This document shows positions 8,250-14,948 of a stretch of DNA of 64,000 bases, in pieces (within the stretch, counting starts at the first letter, position 1; every line of letters starts with the position of its first letter). Where the stretch lies: contig NZ_PYFX01000013.1 in NCBI RefSeq assembly GCF_003020115.1, positions 81,814 through 145,813 on the forward strand, written 5' to 3'. The stretch is from Bradyrhizobium sp. MOS002 (lineage in GTDB: Bacteria; Pseudomonadota; Alphaproteobacteria; Rhizobiales; Xanthobacteraceae). A model generated the notes under the pieces. That model was not told where the DNA came from. It ran no database searches and was given only the letters and a program-made list of their open reading frames with translations. Both the position numbers and the translations under genes were made by a program.

Positions 8250-9004
8250 GCTTCTTCGATGTCAAGAACCTGACGGTGAAGTTCGGCGGTCTCACGGCCG
8301 TGGACAACGTCTCGTTCGGGATCAACGAGGGCGAGGTCTTCACTATCATCGGCCCGAATGGAGCGGGCAAGACCACGCTGTTCAACCTCATCAGCCGGCT
8401 CTACACGCCGAGCGCGGGCCAGATCATCTTCCGCGACGAGGACGTCACGCGGCTTTCGGCGCAGCAGATCGCCGGACGTGGCATCGCGCGCACGTTCCAG
8501 AACATCGAGCTGTTCGAGAGCGCCTCCACCTTGCAAAACCTTCTGGTCGGCCGCCACCGCCATTCGACCACGCGGGCTTGGCAGGACATTCTCCGCACGA
8601 AGAAGGTTCGCACGGAGGAAGTTGCGCACCGTCGCGCGGCCGAGGAGGTGATGGACGTGTTGCGGCTGCAAAGATACCGCGACACCACGATCGGCGCGCT
8701 TCCCTATGGCGTCCGCAAGGTGATCGAGGTTGCTCGCGCGCTGTGTGTCGGTCCGACGCTGCTGCTGCTCGATGAGCCATCGTCCGGCCTCAACGTCGAG
8801 GAAACCAATGCGATGGCGGAGTGGATCCTGGAGATCAACCGCCGTCTCCGCGTCACCGTGCTGATGGTCGAGCACGACATGTCGCTGGTCACCCGCGTCT
8901 CCAACCGCGTGCTCGCGCTGAACTACGGGAAGATGATGGCGCTCGGCACGGCCGCGGAGGTCCAGGGTCACCCCGACGTCATTGCGGCCTATCTCGGGAC
9001 ATGA
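8246..9004 (+). CDS. livG: ABC transporter ATP-binding protein LivG
   Basis: The 252-residue ATPase has Walker A GPNGAGKTT (about residues 36-44), the Q-loop region ARTFQNIELF, the unusual signature YGVRKVIEVARAL in place of LSGGQ, Walker B LLLLDEPSSGL and the switch His in MVEHDM. The variant signature is common in LivG (YGxxR). It overlaps livM (ATGA) at its start and the LivF start at 9001 at its end. Confidence 0.95.
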   Translation: MSFFDVKNLTVKFGGLTAVDNVSFGINEGEVFTIIGPNGAGKTTLFNLISRLYTPSAGQIIFRDEDVTRLSAQQIAGRGIARTFQNIELFESASTLQNLLVGRHRHSTTRAWQDILRTKKVRTEEVAHRRAAEEVMDVLRLQRYRDTTIGALPYGVRKVIEVARALCVGPTLLLLDEPSSGLNVEETNAMAEWILEINRRLRVTVLMVEHDMSLVTRVSNRVLALNYGKMMALGTAAEVQGHPDVIAAYLGT

Positions 9005-9756
9005 CGATGGACACGCAACCGATCCTTCGTCTCGCCAATGTCGAGAGCACCTACGGGCCGATCACCGCGATCCGCGGCATCAGCCTCGATCTGATGCAGG
9101 GGCAGATCGTCACCGTGCTCGGCGCCAACGGGGCCGGCAAGACCAGTATTCTCAAGACCATCTCCGGCGTGCTCGATCCCGTGAAGGGAACGGTCGAGTT
9201 CGAGGGGCGCAAGATCCGCTCGATGGAGCCGGACAAGGTGGTCCGGCTCGGCATCAGCCACGTGCCCGAGGGACGCGAGGTGTTTCCGTTCCTTTCCGTG
9301 CGCGACAATCTGCGGATGGGCGCCTACATCCGCAAGGACAGCAAGACCATCGCCAGTGATCTGGAGAAGGTGTTCGACTATTTTCCGGTGCTGCGCGAAC
9401 GGCAAAATCAGATCGCGGGCCAGCTCTCCGGCGGCCAGCAGCAGATGCTGGCAATCAGCCGGGCCCTGATGAGCCGCCCGAAAGTGCTGCTGCTGGATGA
9501 GCCGTCGCTCGGGCTATCTCCGTTGCTGGTGAAGGAGATCTTCACGATCATCCGCCGGCTCAATGCGGAAGAGGGCGTCTCGATCCTGCTGGTCGAGCAG
9601 AACGCCAAGATGGCGCTGGAGACGGCGCACTACGGCTACGTGCTCGAGGTCGGTCGCGTCGTGATGCACGACACCTGCGCCAATCTGCTCCAGTCGGACC
9701 AGGTCCGCGAATTCTATCTGGGTATGCACAGTGAAGGTGGTCATGGCGGGCGCTGA
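9001..9756 (+). CDS. livF: ABC transporter ATP-binding protein LivF
   Basis: The 251-residue second ATPase of the importer has Walker A GANGAGKTS, the LivF-type VPEGREVFPFLSVRDNL, signature LSGGQQQMLAISRAL, Walker B VLLLDEPSLGL and LVEQNAKMAL. The start is ATG at 9001, overlapping the livG stop; a second ATG at 9007 is also possible. Its 3' end overlaps the ligase-like gene by up to 26 bases. Confidence 0.95.
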   Translation: MTMDTQPILRLANVESTYGPITAIRGISLDLMQGQIVTVLGANGAGKTSILKTISGVLDPVKGTVEFEGRKIRSMEPDKVVRLGISHVPEGREVFPFLSVRDNLRMGAYIRKDSKTIASDLEKVFDYFPVLRERQNQIAGQLSGGQQQMLAISRALMSRPKVLLLDEPSLGLSPLLVKEIFTIIRRLNAEEGVSILLVEQNAKMALETAHYGYVLEVGRVVMHDTCANLLQSDQVREFYLGMHSEGGHGGR

Positions 9757-11434
9757 AAACGAGGCACTCTCGGCACGTCTTGCCGCGGCCCTCGCGGCGC
9801 ACGGCGCGGCGACCGTCATGCGTTCGAAGCGTTACGGGCTCTGGCAGCCACTCAGCGGCACGGAGACCGCGACGCGTATCGCCGCGATCGCGCGCGGCCT
9901 CCGCGCGGTCGGTTTGCCGGACAACGGCGTCGCGGCCATCTGCGGTGACACCTGTGCGGATTGGGTGCTCGCCGATCTAGGCATCATGGGCGCCGGCGGC
10001 ATTTCGGCGGGTCTCGACGCGGACGCCAACGGTGAGGAGCTGGCGCGGCTGGTCAATCTGTTTGAGGTCACCTTTCTGTTCGTCGCCGGCGACGCGCATC
10101 TGCACCGGGCGCTCGGCATCCGGGATCGCTGCCCGGGATTACGGCTGATCGTCGTCATGCACGAGCAGTGGGACGACGGCGCGCGCGTGGACCATGTGAT
10201 GACGCTGGCGGAGCTACAGGCCCGCGGCGCGAGCGCCGAGACGCTTCCTGCGCCTGCCGCGGTCGCGATCACCGCGATCCTGATGACATCGGGCGTTACG
10301 GCGCCGGCGCGTGGAGCCCTGCTCACGCAGGCCGCACTTGGCCGGCAGGCGGCGCGGGCCGCCAGTGAACTGCAACTGAGCGCGCGCGACGAGCGCCTGT
10401 CGTTGACGCCGCTGCATCATGTGATGGAGCGCGTGGTCGGCGTCTACGCCTCGCTGCTTGCGGGCTGTATCATCAATTTTCCCGAGAGCCGCGAGACCGT
10501 GCTCGCCGATCTCAGGGAATTGCAGCCGACCGTCGTGCAAGCGCCGCCACGCCTGTGGGCGAAGCTGAAGTCCGCTGTCGAACTCGCTGCGGCGGAGGCA
10601 ACGAAGTTTCAGCGCCGCATGGTCGCCCTGGCCGTGAAGCCCGGAAGCGCCGGGCCGAACCTCATTCTCGATGCTCTGGTCCTGACGCCGGTCCGCACAC
10701 GTCTCGGTCTGTCGCGGGCACGACTGTGCCTCACGACCGGCGCACCGGCGCGCGCCGATGTCGGGGCCTGGTTCGCGGCGATCCGGCGGCCGCTCACCGA
10801 TGCCTACGGCCAGGCCGAGTCCGGCGGGGCCGTGTCGTTGGTTTCGCATCGCGGCACGTCCAGAACACTCGATGGCGCGAGGCTGGAGACGCTGGCATCG
10901 GGCGAAATCCGGCTAAGGTCCGATACGCTGTTTGTCGGCTACGCCGGTGAGACTGCGAACGCGGTCCGCGACGGCTGGTGGCAAAGCGGCGATGTCGTCC
11001 ATGCCGGCCAGCCGCATCCCGCGGGACGTGTCGCGGATCAGCTCGACAGCGGCGCCGCATCGCTCAGAAGCGAAGCCGATCTCGTGACATCGCCCTACGT
11101 CGCCGATGCGTTCCTGCATCGCGATGACGAGGGGAGGGTGATCGCTGCGGTGTTGATGGACGCTGATTCGGTCATCAAGTTCGCACAAGACAACAGCATT
11201 CCATTCACGCACTTCCTCAGCCTTTGCCGCTCCGACGACATCCGCGCACTGATCGGTCGGGTGATCGCGCAGACCAATGCGAAGGCGCCCATGAAAATCG
11301 ACGGTTTCAGCTTGATCGAGCGTTCGCTCGGTCCTGGCGACCCCGAGATGAGCGCCATGCTCGTGCTGCGTAGACGATTGCTGCGTCCTAAAGAACATTC
11401 CATGACAGCAAGCGCCATTTCACAGAGCGCCTAA
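9743..11434 (+). CDS. Degenerate AMP-binding acyl-CoA synthetase-like protein
   Basis: The protein of about 563 residues aligns in outline with ANL-superfamily acyl-CoA ligases. It has DNGVAAICGDTCADWVLADLGIMGAG near the start, LTPLHHVMERVVG, the A5-like AYGQAES and the A7-like WWQSGD. The phosphate-binding motif, usually TSGTTGxPKG, reads MTSGVTAPARGALL, losing the Thr-Gly and Lys. The A8 region GRVADQLDS is also poor, and the family's catalytic Lys near the end is not evident. A full ligase of this group has about 640 residues. It is embedded between livF and livK, where intact ligases activate the imported acid. It may therefore be inactive or repurposed. A start at 9731 is also possible. 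Confidence 0.75.
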   Translation: MAGAENEALSARLAAALAAHGAATVMRSKRYGLWQPLSGTETATRIAAIARGLRAVGLPDNGVAAICGDTCADWVLADLGIMGAGGISAGLDADANGEELARLVNLFEVTFLFVAGDAHLHRALGIRDRCPGLRLIVVMHEQWDDGARVDHVMTLAELQARGASAETLPAPAAVAITAILMTSGVTAPARGALLTQAALGRQAARAASELQLSARDERLSLTPLHHVMERVVGVYASLLAGCIINFPESRETVLADLRELQPTVVQAPPRLWAKLKSAVELAAAEATKFQRRMVALAVKPGSAGPNLILDALVLTPVRTRLGLSRARLCLTTGAPARADVGAWFAAIRRPLTDAYGQAESGGAVSLVSHRGTSRTLDGARLETLASGEIRLRSDTLFVGYAGETANAVRDGWWQSGDVVHAGQPHPAGRVADQLDSGAASLRSEADLVTSPYVADAFLHRDDEGRVIAAVLMDADSVIKFAQDNSIPFTHFLSLCRSDDIRALIGRVIAQTNAKAPMKIDGFSLIERSLGPGDPEMSAMLVLRRRLLRPKEHSMTASAISQSA

Positions 11435-11457
11435 CCGAAAGCCCAGGGAGGTATACG

Positions 11458-12663
11458 ATGACGTCACGTTTCCTTTTGTCAGCCGCGATCGTCGCGCTCA
11501 CGGGATTGGCCGCGCAGCCCGCGCTCGCACAGTTTAAGACGCAGGGCGTCACCGACACGGAGATCGTGATCGGCACGCATATGGACCTCTCCGGGCCGAT
11601 CAAGTCGTGGGGCGTTCCTGCTTCGTCGGGCATGAAGCTCGCAGTCGAGCAGATCAATGCCGCGGGCGGCATCAACGGCCGAAAGATCAAGCTCATTCTA
11701 GAAGACGACAGCTACGATCCGAAGAAGGCCGTGCTGCAGACGCAGAAGCTAATCGAGCTCGACAAGGCATTCTCGATCGTGTCCGCGATGGGCTCGGCCA
11801 CGACGCTGGCGCCGATGCCGCTGGTGCAGGGCGCCGGCCTGACCCATCTGTTCCCAATCACGGCCGCCGAATTCACCTTCAAGATGGATCCGGCCAAGCC
11901 CGAGGACAGGCTGAAGTTCAACATGTTCAGCCCCTATTACGACACGATGCGCCTCGGCATCAAATACGTGATGGAGAAGAACGGCATCAAGAAGCCATGC
12001 ATCGTCTATCAGGACGACGAGATGGGGAAGAATTTCACCGATGCCTATTCCGATCAGCTCAAGGATTTGAAGGTGCCCGAGGCCACCCGCGTGTCGTTCA
12101 AGCGCGGTGCGACGGACTTCAACTCGCAGGTTGCGCGCATGAAGGCGGACGGCTGCGATCTTGTTGCGCTCGGCTCCGTGGTCCGCGAGTCCGTCGGCAT
12201 CGTCACTGCCGCCAAGAAGCTCGGTTGGACACCGCTTTACGTGGTGTCGTCGCCGAGCTACGTGCCTGACCTGCACGATCTCGGCAAGGACGCCACCGAA
12301 GGCATTTTCGGCGTCGGCCAGACCGAGATTTTCTATCCCGATACGGCGACGGGCAAGGTGAAGGAATTCATCGAAGCCTACCGCAAGATGTTCGGCATCG
12401 ATCCCAATTTGCAATCGACCTCGGGGTATGACGGCGCCATGGCGTTCGCGTTCTATGCCGGCCTCGCGGGCAAGAACCTGACGACGGATTCTCTCATCGG
12501 GGCGATGGAATCCGGCAAGGTCTTCGAAGACATCTTCGGCGGCGCGCCCGTGTCCTTCTCCAGGGACAATCATCTCGGCGTGTCCGCCGCGACCATCGGC
12601 CAGATCAAGAACGGCCGCTGGGTGACGATCGCAAAGAATCAGTCGTACAAGAACGAGAAGTAG
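11458..12663 (+). CDS. livK: ABC transporter substrate-binding protein (Liv type)
   Basis: The 401-residue periplasmic binding protein opens with the signal peptide MTSRFLLSAAIVALTGLAAQ, probably cleaved after ALA. The mature type-1 fold begins VTDTEIVIGTHMDLSGP and contains AVEQINAAGGINGRKI and the late SGYDGAMAFAF. The start has a clear AGGGAGGTATACG ribosome site. It completes the importer cassette, captures the substrate and delivers it to LivHM. The ligand is probably an amide, amino acid or aromatic acid; sequence alone does not decide. Confidence 0.95.
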   Translation: MTSRFLLSAAIVALTGLAAQPALAQFKTQGVTDTEIVIGTHMDLSGPIKSWGVPASSGMKLAVEQINAAGGINGRKIKLILEDDSYDPKKAVLQTQKLIELDKAFSIVSAMGSATTLAPMPLVQGAGLTHLFPITAAEFTFKMDPAKPEDRLKFNMFSPYYDTMRLGIKYVMEKNGIKKPCIVYQDDEMGKNFTDAYSDQLKDLKVPEATRVSFKRGATDFNSQVARMKADGCDLVALGSVVRESVGIVTAAKKLGWTPLYVVSSPSYVPDLHDLGKDATEGIFGVGQTEIFYPDTATGKVKEFIEAYRKMFGIDPNLQSTSGYDGAMAFAFYAGLAGKNLTTDSLIGAMESGKVFEDIFGGAPVSFSRDNHLGVSAATIGQIKNGRWVTIAKNQSYKNEK

Positions 12664-12678
12664 ACGGTTGAGAATGAC

Positions 12679-12706
12679 GGCGATGCCTGAGCTGCGGGGC
12701 ATCGCC
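12679..12706 (+). terminator. Hairpin after livK
   Basis: Perfect nine-base arms GGCGATGCC (12679-12687) and GGCATCGCC (12698-12706) lie 16 bases behind the livK stop. No U-run follows, so it is either a factor-assisted terminator or an mRNA-stabilising hairpin for the importer operon. Confidence 0.5.
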
Positions 12707-12723
12707 GGTCGAGCTTAGTAGTC

Positions 12724-12808
12724 GTAGAGTGGTAGAGCACTTGCGAAGCCCATCCTACTTCCGCGAGGGTATGAGCGATAGGTTTCGCTGCGCTCTACCG
12801 ATCCTACG
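12724..12808. repeat. Bradyrhizobium-type intergenic palindromic repeat, copy 2
   Basis: It shares GTAGAGC-CTTGCGAA-CCATC and GGTTTCGCTGCGCTCTACC with the copy at 5901-6020, and has inverted arms around a short centre. Dispersed intergenic palindrome. Confidence 0.65.
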
Positions 12809-13207
12809 GCCGTCAGGAATTGTGCTGATACCTTCTTAGTCCTCATCCACCGGAATCACCGTTTCCATGATGTACCGCGACCGCGAGGCAGGAACACCGC
12901 GAGGCTGCTAGATCTTCAGGCTTGTCCCAATAACCGACGGGCATTTCTTTTTCCGCAAAGCGCTTGCGAAAGTCCCCTGACGTGACGAACTCCCTCGGAT
13001 AATATGAGGAACTCGAGCACTTTCCCGGATGGCAATCTTTGTGATCTAAACGATTTACCTGGTCTTTGTATGTCGGTCGGCCCGCAGCGCCGGCAGATGC
13101 TGTTCCATCGAAGGCCGAGCTCCTTGGAGTGACACGCTAACCGCCCGCCGATGGGATTGCACTCGCCGCCCGCCGAGTTTTCCTGTTCGACGGGGCTAGA
13201 CTCTTGT
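12809..13207. other. Intergenic region with possible gene relic
   Basis: No intact gene is visible. On the minus strand around 12840-12900 a short frame ends RYIMETVIPVDED, resembling the tail of a small protein. Around 13050-13140 a CRRCG-like stretch appears. Both are too short and broken to name. Confidence 0.4.
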
Positions 13208-13222
13208 GTTCTTGTTATGTTC
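13208..13222 (+). promoter_or_regulatory. LexA (SOS) box upstream of the SRAP operon
   Basis: GTTC-TTGTTAT-GTTC is a perfect direct repeat of GTTC with 7-base spacing, the established LexA operator of alphaproteobacteria. It lies 8 bases before the first ATG of the three-gene operon ending in the SRAP gene. LexA bound here would block transcription until DNA damage. Confidence 0.85.
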
Positions 13223-13230
13223 TATGAGGC

Positions 13231-13641
13231 ATGACCGACCGCCCCGCAAGCTGGCGCATGCCAACCCGCAAGCAGATGGACAGGATAGCCTCTGCCGGCG
13301 GCAGAAGGGCGGCACCGGCACGCGGATTGGCTCCGGAAGACGATCTGCCGCCCGAATACTGGCAGGCGCTTCTTGGCGATGCTCGCGTCCATCGCAATTC
13401 CTCCAGCCCCAGGCCGTCCGAATGCCAGCTGCGGTTAGGTCAAATTCCGGCGCATCTACTGCGGGTTGGCTGCCGCCGGTGCGGCCGGACCGTTGAGATC
13501 CAGAAGATCGATGCCACTCGCCTGTACGGTCTGGATGCGATCTGGAGGGATGTCGGGCAGCGCCTGCTGGACGGCACGTGTTCACAGCGGACCGGGCGAC
13601 ACGAGGAAGACGGCTGCTGGCCCTCGTACGACGCGCCGTAG
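13231..13641 (+). CDS. Small zinc-ribbon-like protein, first gene of SOS operon
   Basis: The 136-residue protein has no named function. The amino-terminal half is basic and low in recognisable structure (QMDRIASAGGRRAAP). The other half contains VGCRRCGRTVEIQKIDATRLYG and GTCSQRTGRHEEDGCWPS, giving four Cys in CxxC-x(n)-C-x(10)-C spacing, consistent with a zinc ribbon. Similar proteins are, from memory, common in Bradyrhizobium. An alternative start is ATG 13258. It directly follows a LexA box and precedes the next gene by 13 bases. Confidence 0.7.
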   Translation: MTDRPASWRMPTRKQMDRIASAGGRRAAPARGLAPEDDLPPEYWQALLGDARVHRNSSSPRPSECQLRLGQIPAHLLRVGCRRCGRTVEIQKIDATRLYGLDAIWRDVGQRLLDGTCSQRTGRHEEDGCWPSYDAP

Positions 13642-13654
13642 CCGGTGGACGTCC

Positions 13655-14104
13655 ATGGCCCTCAAGCACCACCCAACGCCCCTCTCCGGAGGAGACCGCA
13701 AGGCCCTCGCCAAGGAGCTCGGACGCGCGCGCGCGATGACGACGATCCTCGCGGTCCAGTCCTCCGAGGCTCGGGCCAAGGGTGAGGCCTTGATCCGGCA
13801 AGCCGACAAGCTTCTTTGCGAGTCGGTCAACGAACGCTGGTGGTCGGACGGTGGCCCCCTCGATCCGTCGCCAACGATCGACCAGGCCATCAACGGTGGC
13901 TATAGCTGGCTGCAGATCGAATGCTCGCGCTGCAAGGCCGCTCGCGACGTCGACCTCGCGACCCTCGCCCACCCATCGACGACGTTCGTGCATGACTTGG
14001 CGAGCCGCCTGCGCTGCCGGAAGTGCGCGAAAGCCGGGAAGCGCCCAGGAGCTACCCTTCTGCAGCTGGCGCAGCGGGCCCGCCATCCGGATCCGGAGAC
14101 CTGA
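13655..14104 (+). CDS. Zinc-ribbon protein of unknown function, second gene of SOS operon
   Basis: The 149-residue protein has a helical, charged amino-terminal part (residues 10-60, DRKALAKELGRARAMTTIL) and a carboxyl half with two CxxC pairs. These are IECSRCKAARDVDL (about 91-104) and LRCRKCAKAGKR (about 122-133), a clear zinc ribbon. WLQIECSRC is a strong family marker. The stop lies 2 bases before the TTG start of the SRAP gene, so the two are almost certainly co-translated. Possible roles are DNA binding or recruitment for the SRAP protein; this is inference. Confidence 0.75.
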   Translation: MALKHHPTPLSGGDRKALAKELGRARAMTTILAVQSSEARAKGEALIRQADKLLCESVNERWWSDGGPLDPSPTIDQAINGGYSWLQIECSRCKAARDVDLATLAHPSTTFVHDLASRLRCRKCAKAGKRPGATLLQLAQRARHPDPET

Positions 14105-14106
14105 CC

Positions 14107-14832
14107 TTGTGCAATCTCTACTCCATCACCACCAACCAGGCGGCCATCACGGCGCTGTTCCGGATCGCCAACCAGTATATCGGCAACCTCGCTCCCATGC
14201 CTGGCGTGTTTCCGGATTACGCGGCGCCGATCGTGCGGACCGGCGCCGAGGGCCGCGAACTCGCGACCGCGCGCTGGGGTATGCCGTCGTCGTCCAAAGC
14301 GCTGATGGACGCCACCAAGAAGCGCGCCGAGAAGCTGCAGGCCAAGGGCAAGACCGTCGACTTCAAGGAATTGCTCCGGATGGAGCCGGATTCTGGAACG
14401 ACCAACATCCGTAATGTGAAAAGCAAACACTGGACGCGCTGGCTCGGCGTCGAAAATCGCTGCGTGGTGCCGTTCAACTCGTTCAGCGAGTTCAACAAGG
14501 CCGAGGGCGGCGACATCTGGTTCGCGATCGACGAGACCCGACCGCTCGTCTGCTTCGCCGGCATCTGGACCAACTGGACGTCGGTCAGGAAGGTCAAGGA
14601 AGGCGAGACCACCAACGACCTCTACGCGTTTTTGACGACGGAGCCGAACGCCGAGGTCGGAGCCATCCACCCGAAGGCAATGCCGGTGATCCTCACGACG
14701 CCGGAAGAGGTCGAGACCTGGATGACCGCGCCTCCGGACGAGGCGCTGAAGCTGCAGCGGCCGCTCCCGGATGGGGCGCTCCGGATCGTCGCCCGCGGCG
14801 TCAAGGAAGATACCCCGGCTTCGCCTTCCTGA
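14107..14832 (+). CDS. yedK: SRAP domain protein (YedK/HMCES family)
   Basis: The 241-residue protein begins at TTG 14107, giving Met-Cys-Asn-Leu-Tyr. Removal of Met leaves the catalytic Cys2 that forms a thiazolidine crosslink with abasic sites in single-stranded DNA. The other active-site positions are visible: Asn100 (TTNIRN), Glu128 (FSEF) and His188 (IHPKAMPVIL). The strand AGIW is at 151-154. The family shields abasic sites and self-releases. Only the TTG start puts Cys at position 2. It is the third gene of a LexA-box-led operon with two zinc-ribbon proteins. Confidence 0.93.
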   Translation: MCNLYSITTNQAAITALFRIANQYIGNLAPMPGVFPDYAAPIVRTGAEGRELATARWGMPSSSKALMDATKKRAEKLQAKGKTVDFKELLRMEPDSGTTNIRNVKSKHWTRWLGVENRCVVPFNSFSEFNKAEGGDIWFAIDETRPLVCFAGIWTNWTSVRKVKEGETTNDLYAFLTTEPNAEVGAIHPKAMPVILTTPEEVETWMTAPPDEALKLQRPLPDGALRIVARGVKEDTPASPS

Positions 14833-14907
14833 CTTCGCGGACACCGAGCGGTCGGCGACCAGGAGAGGCGCAGCCCGTCGAGGCGCTTGACTTCACCCAT
14901 GCTATTC

Positions 14908-14922
14908 GAACAAAAATAGAAC
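14908..14922 (+). promoter_or_regulatory. LexA (SOS) box upstream of the VRR-NUC/exonuclease gene
   Basis: GAAC-AAAAATA-GAAC is a perfect alphaproteobacterial LexA operator (GAAC direct repeat, 7-base AT-rich spacer), 26 bases before the TTG start at 14949. It gives the nuclease gene its own SOS control, separate from the SRAP operon box. Confidence 0.88.
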
Positions 14923-14948
14923 AAACGATTCCTGCCGCGAAGGTCCGC

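Noticed and set aside
13196..14086. 296-codon minus-strand frame opposite the zinc-ribbon genes
   Set aside because: Composition is Arg/Ala/Gly-rich shadow coding; the plus-strand genes have Cys motifs, tight spacing and a LexA box.
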